Source of the DNA: Rhipicephalus microplus
Taxonomy: Eukaryota > Arthropoda > Arachnida > Ixodida > Ixodidae
Assembly (NCBI RefSeq): GCF_043290135.1
Contig: NW_027464604.1
Span: 875,501 to 939,500, forward strand
DNA length: 64,000 nucleotides
Direction: 5' to 3'
The notes beneath the pieces are model-generated. The model was not told the DNA's origin. It ran no database searches and worked only from the letters and a program-made list of their open reading frames with translations. Made by a program: the position numbers and the translations under genes. Of this stretch, positions 52,815 through 63,999 are shown piece by piece (the first letter of the stretch is position 1; each line of letters begins with the position of its first letter).

Positions 52815-54333
52815 GAAAGACGATGAGGAGGAGGGAAGAACTTTATTCAGAGTCCGGCGAGTAGATGGGGTGGGCGATTGGCCCCGCCTAGGTTACAGCC
52901 TGGAGTCCTAAAATCCTGGCGGCTTCCTCGGCCCGCTGGACGGCTGACATTTGGTTTTCGAGGATGGAGCTGAGCATTGCGGCTTCCCAGCGCGCACGAA
53001 GGCTGTCAGCAGAGGCCGCATACTTGTTATGAGTATTAATCTATTTACATTCCCATAACATTTGCTCCAGAGTGGCTCTGGAGCCACAACACTTGCACCT
53101 GTCCGTTTTGTATATATCAGGATATATAATAGGCAATAGTGCAAGATTCGGATACGTCCTAGTTTGTAACTGCCGCCATTCGACACACTGTCTTTTTGGT
53201 AATTTTGGGTGAGGGGGCGAGAATATGCCCCTCTGTAATCTAAAATGTTTTGTAATTTCATTGTATCTGGTCATTCTGTCTTCCCACTCCCACTCGTCTG
53301 CCACGCCGTAATCACCGGAGGAGGCTAGGGCGGCACTTGAGAGGGCAGTTCGGTCGGTGAGCCCTCGAGCTGCGTCATGTACAGCCCTGTTTTTGCTGTC
53401 CACCGCGATGGCATGAGCAGGTGTCCATATAATGTATGCATTTCTGGGGATTGTTCGACACCCTCCTTGTAGAATACGTAGTGCCTCCGGGGAGATGCGG
53501 CCGTTGGCAAAGTTTCTCACTGCCGTTTGAGAGTCACTGACTATCACGGTTGCGTTTGTCTGAGCTACAGCGAGCGCTATGGCTACCTTTTCCGCTGTCT
53601 CGGTACTTGTGGTGCGCATCGTCGCGCATGTCGTACAGCGTTTGTTGCTATCGATTACGGCTGCTTTAAACCCTCGTCTGCATTTGTATCGAGCAGTGTC
53701 TACGAAAACTGCGTCCTTGTCATTACCAAACTATTTTTGTATTTGTTTTGCTCGTGTCTCTCGTCTGGCCTTATTGTGTTCGGGGTGCATGCTTTTTGGC
53801 AAGGGTGGTATCATCATTGTTTCCCTGGTCTCTTTTGGGATGTCCTCCTTGACGCCGTGTTGCGTGTGATACGTTATGCCTAGTCGCTCTATAATATGTA
53901 TTCCTGCTCGTGTCTCAGAGAGACGTTCATATTACGCCGTACACTGCGCCTCAATAAGCTCATCTATGGTATTGTGCAGGCTTAGCTGTAACAGTTTGTC
54001 AGTTCTTGTGCTAATCGGTAGGCCTATAGCTAGTTTGAATATTTTTCGAATGAAGCAGTCTAGCTTGATCTTTTCCGCGACTTGCCATTTTAAGTACGGT
54101 GCTACGTATACTATTCTGCTTATCACGAATGCCTGTATCAACCTTATCGTGTTTTCTTCCATCATGCCACTCTGCTTAGTTGCTATCCTTTTTATGAGTC
54201 TCATTATTTGGGCTACAGTTGCATCCAGTCGCCTGAGGATTTCCCCATTGATGCCCTTGGCTTCGATGAGCAGACACAGTACCCTGATTCTGTCGACTAT
54301 GGGTATGGTTTTTCCATCCATGTGTTCAGTCCA
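52815..54333 (-). mobile_element. 5'-truncated LINE with RNase H and zinc module
   Basis: From 54321 the minus strand carries the RT end (MDGKTIPIVDRIRVL; LIQAFVISRIVYVAPYLKW), then RNase H (VIVSDSQTAVRNF; IIWTPAHAIAVD) at 53619-53330, then the Cys/His module (LQTRTYPNLALLPIIYPDIY; MLWECK). AATAAAG lies near the 3' end. Same family as 13728-14124. Only short frames join these parts. Confidence 0.85.
53041..53619 (-). pseudogene. RNase H and zinc module of the truncated LINE
   Basis: 192 codons open: a Glu (TAEKVAIALA), then SDSQTA with the catalytic Asp, and TPAHA in the place of the last RNase H motif. It ends with CKCCGSRATLEQMLWECK. RNase H in LINEs removes RNA from the RNA-DNA hybrid. 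The RT that should precede is only partly present. Confidence 0.82.
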
Positions 54334-55545
54334 TTGTGTCTTTCTACACTGTAGTGCACCAAAACTCCTATCATTGTTTCACGAGTACATTCAAAGACCA
54401 AAACCATCGCCAAAGTCTTTGACTCTCCCCATTTTTGTTATGAAGGTGCATAATCATCTCTTTCGAGTTGACGTGTGGTAAAACAAACATTTTTAACTCT
54501 CACACGCCCTTCTGTGATCAGCATCTGCAAAGAGCTTCAAAGTTCATGTTAGCTGAACGTAACAAAGAAAAGTTTTATCAGTACCTTTTACTTTCTATTT
54601 GTTGGTCTGCATTTACTAGTCAGTTTTTTCTCTTGTTTATAAAAAGAGTGTGCTCACTATCACTTCTTCACATGAGTGATGTACTTGATGACTAAAGGAC
54701 ATTCACAGTAATACCATGAAAGAACATATGTGATAAAGTCTGTGTGCCCCTGTGTGGTGAGATTGTTGTTATGCGAGGTGAGAGGAAAAAGTGAGTAGAA
54801 ACTACTCTGGGCAAATTGTAATAGCTTGAGAAAGCTGTATGTGTCGCAATTATGTCTACTTTATCTCAGAATAACGATACGCCAATAAAGCTTTCTCCTA
54901 AGGTTTGTTTTTGCATCTTGCAGTTTCATTGAATGTTACAATTGTATCGTGCTCTCAAAATTTTCCCTCCTCTTCTTTTTTATTTTTAAGTACACCACAG
55001 CACCCCATCGGATGATAAAAGGGATGACCTTGGCCCTCCATGCTGCAAGTTTTTCTGTAGTGCAAACAAGATTCATTCACATGGATGAGACAATAAAAAA
55101 AGGTATAGCGAATTTCAACAATGCACCGGTGTCTATACTCATTTACTGAAAAAGCAGCATTCTGCCATGAGGTCTAAAGTGAATTGTGACCAACAATACG
55201 TCAACTCTTCCACTTCTTCATTTGTTTTTGTTTCAAATATTCTATCAAGCCGATATATGCTTCCAAGTTGGTGTATGTTCTTAGCCCCGACTAGATGAAG
55301 GCATCCGATGAGGCTTGTCCAACATAAGAGAGATGGAGGCACCTGAACTGCAAAAGGCTGTCAAAAAGAAAACAGTTTATTTACATTGAATGCGCGTTTC
55401 ATATAGCCCACTGTAACAGTGCTCAGACGTCAAAGTGACAGGAAAAGTCATTAATATATTAACTTCTCATGGTCACGAGCTTCAACCTGGAACTAGATAG
55501 AAGTACGATGTCTAAATATGAGTTGACCACCTGACGACAAGTGGC
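54334..55545 (+). repeat. Right arm (distal part) of the large inverted duplication
   Basis: Counterpart of 44870-46090. Its first 35 bp (TCCATTGTGTCTTTCTACAC ... CACCAAAAC) are the terminal sequence of the PLE type found at 46048 and 48036, followed by the same non-PLE sequence as in the left arm. So the PLE end was present before the duplication, or was carried along with its downstream DNA. Confidence 0.85.
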
Positions 55546-55956
55546 TTGACCAATTATGTGTGAGAAAACTGTACAGAACAGATAAACTTGATTGCAGTAT
55601 GAGTGACATGGCAGGGGAGGGGAGGAGCCTTAATCGAGGGCCCCACTGGCCTTATCTGCCCGTTCAACACTTGCGCCTACCTTTTCTCCAACGTGTGTGT
55701 GAAGGTCGTTTCTGTGTGTGTCAAGTGTGGCGGATGCTTTGAGCAGCCCCAGCAAATGTAATAGAGTGTAAGACTTCCTCTGCAGTAGCAGCAGGAATTC
55801 AGATAGCACGTACAGAACATGGCGCGTAATTTTTTTAATGGGATAAACTCCAGTTTGAAATTTACTCCTGTTGATGACCTCCTCTTCTGTTAGGTATTTG
55901 TGGAGAAAGGCGTACACTTAGAGGGTAAAACACTGATGGGCAAGCAGGCCCTTCGA

Positions 55957-56159
55957 AAATGTTGGGTTGTGGCGGCTGCATTTCCGATGGAGGCGGAAAT
56001 GTTGTAGGCCCGTGTACTCAGATTTGGGTGCACGTTAAAGAACCCCAGGTGGTCAAAATTTCCGGAGCCCTCCACTACGGCGTCTCTCATAATCATATGG
56101 TGGTTTTGGAACGTTAAACCCCACAAATCAATCAAATAAATCAATCAAATGTTGGGTTG
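55957..56159. repeat. 13-bp target-site duplication around the SINE
   Basis: AAATGTTGGGTTG at 55957-55969 and 56147-56159 brackets the SINE. Confidence 0.9.
55970..56146 (+). mobile_element. tRNA-derived tick SINE, head-truncated
   Basis: TGGCGGCTGCATTTCCGATGG through GTGCACGTTAAAGAACCCC and GGAGCCCTCCACTACGG to a CAATCAAATAAATCAATC tail. Very similar in extent to 18823-18995; both start at nearly the same body position, so a shared truncation or a head-less source is possible. Confidence 0.92.
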
Positions 56160-58303
56160 CGATTACTTTGAAGTGTAGAGACTAGATAATCTGCTGAGGT
56201 GGCCATTGTCGCTGCTCAGAAAATTTGCGCGTGACCCACATCATCCACCCTCTTTTGTAGTGCCATTTGGTATGTAAGAACCATACTGACCGCTGAGTTC
56301 TTTGCTCCATGTATGCATGTATGCGCAATGTATGTGTAGTGTCCAGCTTTATCAACTAATGCTATAGGGCTATATTATTAGAGTGATTAAAAACCGATCT
56401 CTGTGACTTAAAAAGGAAATCACAGCTTTTTACTCAGTTACACCTGGGAAAACTTCAAAAAACTTCATTTTCTTTATTCTGCCTAGGCCTTTGGTTTAAC
56501 TTTTGATCGTACGGTGCGCACGCCTTCTTATTGACGTATAGGCAGTGTAAGAGCACCATTAACTTTTACCACATTAGGTCTCCTTTCAGATTGCATGAAC
56601 ACGATTATGTAAATTTATACAAAATGTATTTATGTGGCTGTCTTTCAACCATACCATATGTAAATGAATGAAACCTGCTTTTGGTTATCTCAGGGCGTGT
56701 ACAAATGCCTGGAGCAATTAAAAAGAGTTGAAGTTGTACAGTAGTTTTGCATGGCCCTTCAACTTCCTACATTTGTTTTTGTTCCCAGAAAAAACTTCAA
56801 TTATTTGGCATATAATTTCTGATATGAACTAGAGCAGCTGTTGTGTAAATGTAATTGTTTGTCAGGTTACTTTGAGAGCACAGGCCGTGCTCCTGTGATG
56901 GCTCCCACCCAGTGTTTAACCTTGTTTGTCTCCAGCTATTTGTTTCATTTCTTCATCTGGTCCACTTACCACTTTTCTCTGGGTGATTTGACTCCACCTC
57001 AACCAGTTCTGTTATTTTTTACTCTTCTATATCAAACTCTTTCATCAAAGTAGCTCACGAAGTTAAATCACACATCTTCCAGCTCAAACAGTATCCACCG
57101 TTTTTATGCAGCCAAAGGTTTAATAAAATGCTGTGTGTGAGCCAAATACTAATTTTGCATTCTTAATTTGTAAATAACCATGTTTCCAAACGATGTTGGT
57201 TTGGAAGCGTGGTTATTGCAAAAAGATCTTTACTAAGGGCAGTGTTTTACATCCTTAAGGAACCTTCAGTAGCGCCTTGAAAGTCTATTGTATTTTGGCT
57301 TGAAACTTGTACTGACCCTGCTACCTTTCAACCCTAAATCAAACTAATGAACAGTTCTTGTGATTAATATTTATGAGAATAAACGCGATAAGGTTTTTAC
57401 CTACATTTTAGTGTGTGAAAAGATAGCCTTTATTTGTGCAGGTGCCCATGCTGCAAGTTCTCCAAATTGCAGAAGCACAGACACCCAGCATGTACATGCA
57501 CTCTATTCTATTGTGTAAGAATCCTTTGAGGCTGGGTGTTCTAAACGTTTTAGTCTAATTGTGTAGACTGTGTTTATTGTGCAAAAATAAAGCAGTATTT
57601 ATAACTAAAGTTGTGACTGTCTCTAATAGATTACTTCACCTTTCACACGGTGCAATTATTAGCTTAAAAGTTATTTGAACTACGGAACGAAAGGATGCGC
57701 TGACCAGTTGAAACAAAGTGTTTATGATGTTTTCGCATTCAGAACAGAAGCCTTATAGACAATGAATACATAACCAAAACTGGTTCATTTGGTTCAAGAG
57801 ATGAAGTATCATGAACATTTTGTTTGAAATAGTCTCCGTCTCTCACTTTCTATTCGAGTGCACCACGGGATACTGTCGTGATCTAAACTTCAAACCTTAT
57901 TTAACTTACAAAGTCAATGCTCGGTCAACTGCAGCAATTTTTGTTGACAATTGCGTAAAAGACTAGGAGTAGCACAATCAACATTAAGATCTATTCCCTG
58001 TGTTCGAATAAAGGAAAAGGTCGACAAGGGCCTTACCATGAGGACAGTGGCTCATTCTTTTTATTACAATGCATTTTTCTCAATAAAGCTTTGAAATACA
58101 GTCTCTGTGATACGGCACAGAAAGCTAGAGCTATATGCTGAGCATGGTAGCTTGTAATGTTTTAATTGTCACAATCTTTCAAGAGTGGGAAAATTATCTC
58201 AATGGGGTCTTTTATCTCTATTTGCAATCGCAAGTTGATTAAAAAAATGGAGAAAAAGGTTCAAGAGCAAACTTTTGAACTTCGCGCCGAATACCCACTG
58301 CCC
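56160..58303. other. AT-rich non-coding stretch
   Basis: Open frames are short and unlike known families. No repeat ends or RNA genes were recognised. Confidence 0.45.
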
Positions 58304-58516
58304 AACTGTCAACATTTTCATTTTTTTCATTTTATTTTATTCGGACATTTCCGCAGAAATGCCCACGAAGGGGGCAAAAGGAGAGTGTGTCTCCTGACTT
58401 GGCCCCTCTTCGTGAGGCACCTCGGGCAGGTAGAGCAGGACAGTACAAAACGCCATAACATATTTTGAAATACAATACAAGTTGAAAAACAGTGAATACT
58501 ATAAATATTACATACA

Positions 58517-61415
58517 TTACATATTTCCTTTACATACACTGTAGACTTGTGTTCTGTTTATTACATTGTAAATTCGCTTCTTAAATTGTGTTATGTTTTT
58601 AGCCTCCTTAGCGTATTCAATTATTTCAGGAATCCTGTTGCACAGTAGAATGATTTGGTTATTAATTGACTGTACACCATAGTTAGTCCGGCACATTGGC
58701 CCGACCAACGCAACAGTACGCAGATTATACGTAAGATCTCTGCTTAAGTACACATCAGAAAAAATCTGGAAATTATCTTTAATTTTTTTGAAGATTAACA
58801 TGGCTAGTTGCATCCTATAGCACTCTGGGAACGGGAGTACATTATACATATAAAAAAGAGACATATTAGTGGGGACCGAGGTACTTATCAAACCTAGTGC
58901 GCGTTTTTGAAGAAGAATTATACTTTCTGTATTTGTTTTGTTACACGTACCCCAGACTAAAATGCAATAAATGATTTGCGAGTAGATAAAAGAAAAGTAA
59001 AGCTGCCGTTTAACTCTCCCTGGAAGGAGATGCTGTAAGCGTCGAATTAGACCGATCGATCTTGATATTTTTATTCGCAGGTTGTCCACATGGTGGGACC
59101 AACTAAGGTCACTTTGAAAACACACACCCAGAAACTGAATTTTATTTACCTGCGCAATATTTTCTCCATTAAAAATCAGAGAGATAGCATAATCTACAGG
59201 CCTATTTTTTTGTTTGAAGAGCATAAATTTAGTTTTTTTTATGTTTAGTTCTAGCTGATTGACTGTAAGCCATGATTTTAGTTTATCCAACCAAGAATTT
59301 GCAGTTATTTCAATATCGCGAAGATCTAAACCAGAAAAGAAGGCATTGGTATCGTCGGCGTACATGACTATGTTTGGTGTGAACTGAATGTTAACTATGT
59401 CATTGATATAAAGTATAAAAAGTAGAGGACCAAGTATCGATCCTTGGGGAACCCCATACTTAATTACGCCCAAGTCAGATTTATAATTGTGGAGCTGTAC
59501 ATATTGTTTCCTGGCCCAAAGATAGCTTTTCATTAGATCAAGCGCAATCCCGCGTATTCCATACAGTTGAAGTTTCCTAATTAATATATCGTGCTTTATC
59601 GAGTCAAAAGCCTTACGGAAATCGAGAAATATTCCCACAGTGTAAAATTTTTTTTCAAAGTTATGAAGTAGGCTGTCCTTAATACGGAGTAAAGCAGACT
59701 GAGTTGATCTACCTGGTTGGAATCCACACTGTTCTTCACAAATGACATTTCTGTTTGCTATAAAAGAAAATACCCTCTTATATATCAGGCGTTCCGCGAC
59801 CTTAGAGAAAAGCGGCAGAATAGAGATTGGGCGATAATTCTGAAGTTCATTTTTATCACCTCCTTTAAAAATTATTGTTACGCGAGCTATTTTCATGGCA
59901 CATGGAAAAATTCCCGTCAAGAAGAGTCTGTTGCATATGTAAGTGAATGGGGCGACAATCAAATCAGCAACTGCCTTGATAGGTGCTGCGGAAATGCCAT
60001 CTTCTCCTGGTGAGCTGTTCTTTAGTGAGCATATGACAGTGGCTACTTCCTCCTCGGTAACGGGTAATAAAAACAAAGAATTAGTGGAAGAGCTTTCAAT
60101 ATAGCATTCAGCCGGTTTAAGGTCAGTCGCTTGTGTTATATTACTTGAGGATCCTGCCTCAAGGAAATGAAGGTTAAATTTGTCTGCCAGTGCCTTGCCA
60201 CTGAAGTGAATATCGTTTATCTGTATATAGCTAGGGACAGTGGCTTGTTTTCTTCCTATCAATTTATTAACCGAGCTCCAAACCATTTTTGAGTTGTTAA
60301 TCACTGTAGAAAACTTGTAGGCATAGAAATCTATTTTCGCCTTCTTGAGGTCTTTGTTTACTTTGTTTCTAAAATTTTTAAACTCAATGAGGTCAGTTTG
60401 TTCTTTTGTTTTCAAAAAGTGCTGGAAAAGTTTGTTTTTTTTCATTTATCCGCTTAAGAAGTGCCGGCGTAATCCACTCCTTTCTTGCTCTCTTGTGTTT
60501 CTTTACAACAACGTACGGAAAAGCAGTATTGTAGTTACTAACCATTTTTGACATAAACAGGTTGTATGCCTTAGACGGATCAGGTTCTCGGTACAGGTCA
60601 TCCCAATTGCAGTTAAACATTAGAGAGCGAAAACGGAGAATATTTGGATCGTTTATATCTCTACGCATGTATTTTGGAGAATTCTGCAGTTCTGGCATTG
60701 TTAATAGTGCAAAAAAAGGTAAGTGGTCACTTATACCAGAGCTGAATACTCCGGCTAATGCACTGTCAGGGGATAAATTAGTGAAACAGAGATCAATGAT
60801 CGTTTCTGATGTGCTTGTTATTCTGGTAGGAGTGCTAATGATGTTTTCGCAGCCATGAGACAACATTAACTCCATTAGTTTTAGCTTAATAGGACCATCT
60901 TTTGATATATCTATATTAAAATCACCAAATGATATCACGAACCATCGATTAGAATTAGCATGATGTTGAAGCTTCTCTAAAAACTCAAGAAGTGAGTCAG
61001 TATTACCATTCGGGGGGCGGTAGATCAGTACTATTACAACCTTGTTGTGTATCACAGTAACTGCTTCGAAATCACTACACACAACACAATAGTCGGGCCA
61101 CGCCTCATAGGGCAAATTTTGTTTGATATACAAAGATACACCGCCACCGCGTTTTCCAGTTCTGAATACTGATTCCATATTGTAATTTCCCAAACTGACC
61201 ACGTCTGACTGTGAAGAAAACCATGTCTCCGAGAAGCCCATGATATCAAAGTCATAGTTGAGGTGTACTAATTCGCTTTCAATTTCCTCACCCTTGTTCC
61301 TCATACTCTGTGCATTAATATGATAAAGGGAAAGACCACGTTCAGAAAGAAAGTTCGAGTCCTTAATCAAATTCTTGAAAGAGACAGCATTGTAATGCAT
61401 CGACTTGATCATCAA
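58517..61415 (-). pseudogene. ORF2 endonuclease-reverse transcriptase, one frameshift
   Basis: Endonuclease frame 61415-60393: LYHINAQSMRNK, FSETWFSS, FGDFNIDI, SDHLPFF. RT frame 60445-58517: QNYRPISILP, GIFLDFRKAFDSIKHD (A), GVPQGSILGPLLF (B), MYADDTNAFF (C), QFLGVCF. The shift falls in a T/A run at about 60429-60440. All other parts are intact and total length equals that of the 972-codon relative. If the shift is a read error, this would be a second intact ORF2. Confidence 0.92.
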
Positions 61416-61456
61416 AACAGAAAAAAGCCATAAAAGGCGATAGGTACAGTAAGTGT

Positions 61457-62389
61457 TTAAACAATCTTGTTTAGATCATCTTCAGATGCAATTCGGATTG
61501 CGCGTGCTTCTGAATTCTTTCTGACAAAAATCTTTCCCTGTGAAGACCAAGTGAATCGATAGTTCATCTCGGTGGCTCTAGTCCTTGCCATCCAAAGGAG
61601 CTTCTTATTTGCAGGAGTTAAGTTATCAAATAGCTGAATATTACTGTTTTTTTCTCTTAGTTCGGCACGTTTAGCAAGCCATGCTGCCTTCAAGCTCAGT
61701 CGAGCGAATCTTATCAGTATAACTGGGGGTTTCCCTTTACGGGGTGGCAAGCGATGCATGCTTTCAACGTCACAGTCAGATAGTGTCTGCAGGTCAAGCC
61801 TCTTCGCAAGGTCGTTAACTCGTGACAGGGTATCCTCTTTTTCAATAAACGGCATGCCATGAATTTCCAGATTCTGGCGGCGACTATATTGCTGAAGGTC
61901 ATTTAGTTCTAGGTTTAGCTTGCGAATTTCTTTTTCGTCAAAATTTTGTTCCACAGCTTCTACTCTGTTGCGGAGGCTTTCTATGTCTCTATCGTGCCTT
62001 GCGCTGATTTCAAGAAGCTTGTCATGCGTATCTGACATGTGCTGAATGGATTGTTCAATGCTGGTGACTGTTTGCTTTAATTCTGTAAGGTCATCGACCT
62101 TAGCTGTCAAGTGCGCCAAGCATTTGTTAATTTCCGCAAGTTGCTGGCTCAAGGCTTCCGTTAAAGCTGATTGATCAGCGTTATTATTCATCTGAGTGTT
62201 CCTAGATGAAGGCACACGGCAAGTCTGACATTTTAAGGCTTTCTTTGCCTCTTTCCCTTTCTTTTTATAGGTACGTTCACTTATTCCGATACATTCTCCG
62301 ATGTGATAGCATTGCCGGCATTCTGCACATGTTATGACATCCTCATCTTCAGAAAAGTATTGTTTACAGGATTCACATACGTCACTCAT
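61457..62389 (-). CDS. ORF1 with PHD-like finger, coiled coil and RNA-binding domain (310 aa)
   Basis: Intact from ATG 62389. Residues 5-60 form a Cys/His pattern of PHD type (CESCKQYF, CAECRQCYHIGEC, CQTCR). Residues about 75-165 are heptad-rich (LAEINKCLAHLTAKVDDL; SLRNRVEAVEQ), then the ORF1 domain (LQQYSRRQNLEIHGM; SMHRLPPRKGK; VILIRFARLS). It ends 41 bp before ORF2. PHD-type fingers in LINE ORF1 are known for CR1/L2-like groups; whether it reads histone marks is not known. Confidence 0.93.
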   Translation of the reverse strand: MSDVCESCKQYFSEDEDVITCAECRQCYHIGECIGISERTYKKKGKEAKKALKCQTCRVPSSRNTQMNNNADQSALTEALSQQLAEINKCLAHLTAKVDDLTELKQTVTSIEQSIQHMSDTHDKLLEISARHDRDIESLRNRVEAVEQNFDEKEIRKLNLELNDLQQYSRRQNLEIHGMPFIEKEDTLSRVNDLAKRLDLQTLSDCDVESMHRLPPRKGKPPVILIRFARLSLKAAWLAKRAELREKNSNIQLFDNLTPANKKLLWMARTRATEMNYRFTWSSQGKIFVRKNSEARAIRIASEDDLNKIV

Positions 62390-62486
62390 TGCAGCACTTG
62401 TCTAGTCACAAAATACAAAACTCGAGGACAGCAGTAGCGGCAGGAGCAGTTTCAAGCGATAAATAACGTACCAAAACTAACCAACC

Positions 62487-63559
62487 TGCGCATGGGCAAG
62501 AAGACAGTTAGGACCGTGCTCCGCTGAACCGTCTGCCGCCACTGCTGCCCGAAATGTGGTTGAGTCCCACGATGCGACCGAGTATATAAAGGGCGGGGGG
62601 CGTATCACCAGCTGGTCCGTCAAGTGCCCGCGCAGCGCTGTGGTGGATATGCGGATAGTACCAACTTTCCTTGGTTTCAGTTGGTCATTCCCGGGGCAAT
62701 GCAGGCTGGTATGGATGCGCGGATGACGTCCACTTTGCGGGGTTTCTGCGCATGGGCAAGAAGACAGTTAGGACCGTGCTCCGCTGAACCGTCTGCCGCC
62801 ACTGCTGCCCGAAATGTGGTTGAGTCCCACGATGCGACCGAGTATATAAAGGGCGGGGGGCGTATCACCAGCTGGTCCGTCAAGTGCCCGCGCAGCGCTG
62901 TGGTGGATATGCGGATAGTACCAACTTTCCTTGGTTTCAGTTGGTCATTCCCGGGGCAATGCAGGCTGGTATGGATGCGCGGATGACGTCCACTTTGCGG
63001 GGTTTCTGCGCATGGGCAAGAAGACAGTTAGGACCGTGCTCCGCTGAACCGTCTGCCGCCACTGCTGCCCGAAATGTGGTTGAGTCCCACGATGCGACCG
63101 AGTATATAAAGGGCGGGGGGCGTATCACCAGCTGGTCCGTCAAGTGCCCGCGCAGCGCTGTGGTGGATATGCGGATAGTACCAACTTTCCTTGGTTTCAG
63201 TTGGTCATTCCCGGGGCAATGCAGGCTGGTATGGATGCGCGGATGACGTCCACTTTGCGGGGTTTCTGCGCATGGGCAAGAAGACAGTTAGGACCGTGCT
63301 CCGCTGAACCGTCTGCCGCCACTGCTGCCCGAAATGTGGTTGAGCCCCACGATGCGACCGAGTATATAAAGGGCGGGGGGCGTATCACCAGCTGGTCCGT
63401 CAAGTGCCCGCGCAGCGCTGTGGTGGATATGCGGATAGTACCAACTTTCCTTGGTTTCAGTTGGTCATTCCCGGGGCAATGCAGGCTGGTATGGATGCGC
63501 GGATGACGTCCACTTTGCGGGGTTTCTGCGCATGGGCAAGAAGACAGTTAGGACCGTGC
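62487..63559. repeat. Tandem 260-bp units at the 5' side of the LINE (4 full + partial)
   Basis: The landmark CATGGGCAAG occurs at 62491, 62751, 63011, 63271 and 63531, exactly 260 bp apart. Copies are almost identical (one T/C difference near 63344). Each holds GTATATAAAGGGCGGGGGG on the plus strand. Plus-strand frames through the array are by-products of repetition. Confidence 0.95.
62583..62591 (+). promoter_or_regulatory. TATA-like box in the 260-bp unit
   Basis: TATATAAAG, best read on the plus strand, away from the LINE; on the LINE's strand it reads CTTTATATA, a weaker match. It recurs every 260 bp. A bidirectional or antisense promoter is possible. Confidence 0.4.
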
Positions 63560-63575
63560 TCCTAACTGTCTTCTT
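63538..63575. other. Perfect 16-bp hairpin at the array end
   Basis: AAGAAGACAGTTAGGA, loop CCGTGC, TCCTAACTGTCTTCTT. It forms where the last partial unit meets the flank. Confidence 0.9.
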
Positions 63576-63754
63576 CTCCTAACATGAGGTTGCCTATTCC
63601 AGCTGTGATGACGTATATTTGAGCAGAGAGGTCACAACGAGGTTGCAACAAAAAATGGCTGTACGGCAAGTCTGGCAAAGGCGGCACAGGCTTTCAAGCA
63701 ATCAGAGCACGGGACTTTTTGTTTTCTTCCGAAGGCGCGTACGCGTTGGTGCGT
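63576..63754. other. Short spacer, nothing recognised
   Basis: No supported feature between the LINE 5' end and the integrase remnant. Confidence 0.4.
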
Positions 63755-63758
63755 ATGC

Positions 63759-63999
63759 TCAACTAGTCTCAGCGTAGCGTGTCAGATGATCGACACCGAC
63801 AATAATCCACCGGTTTCCAGAACCACTAAATGGGAGGGGTTCATAGAGGTCAACACCCATGCGGTCGAATGGGCGGGCCGGGCACGGGAGCGGCTGTAAC
63901 ATACCCGTAAGCTGCCGCGGAGGTGTCTTGTTCTGTTGGCAAGTGGTGCAAGACTGAACGTATTTCCGCACAAAGGGATACATTCCTCGCCAGTAATAT
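63759..63999 (-). pseudogene. Gypsy-type integrase fragment (zinc module and start of core)
   Basis: Reads in from the right edge: YYWRGMYPFVRKYVQSCTTC, the second half of the HHCC zinc module, then QQNKTPPRQLTGMLQPLP and the core start RMGVDLYEPLP ... RWIIVGVDHLTRYAE with the first catalytic Asp (GVD). A stop follows at 63759. The family differs from the element at 6721-11038. The rest of the element would lie beyond the window. Confidence 0.88.

Larger units (their letters stand above)
58311..63563 (-). mobile_element. CR1-like LINE with 260-bp tandem units, PHD-type ORF1
   Basis: About 5.25 kb on the minus strand: tandem 5' units, ORF1 intact, ORF2 with one frameshift, 3' end with AATAAAATAAAATG and A-rich tail. 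The layout matches the element at 37283-42083 but sequences and unit lengths differ, so it is a sister family. A single frameshift in a homopolymer could even be a sequencing error. Confidence 0.9.
58304..63570. repeat. Likely 7-bp target-site duplication AACTGTC
   Basis: AACTGTC at 58304-58310 (3' side of the LINE) and at 63564-63570 (5' side). The same heptamer also lies inside each 260-bp unit, so chance cannot be fully excluded. Confidence 0.55.

Noticed and set aside
54949..55342. Frames of 66-67 codons in the right duplication arm as a conserved gene
   Set aside because: The matching left-arm frame is broken by two stops and similarity is at DNA level, not codon level.
62624..63506. 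Three identical 120-codon plus-strand frames
   Set aside because: They arise from the 260-bp tandem units; 260 is not a multiple of three and no coding signal or family match exists.
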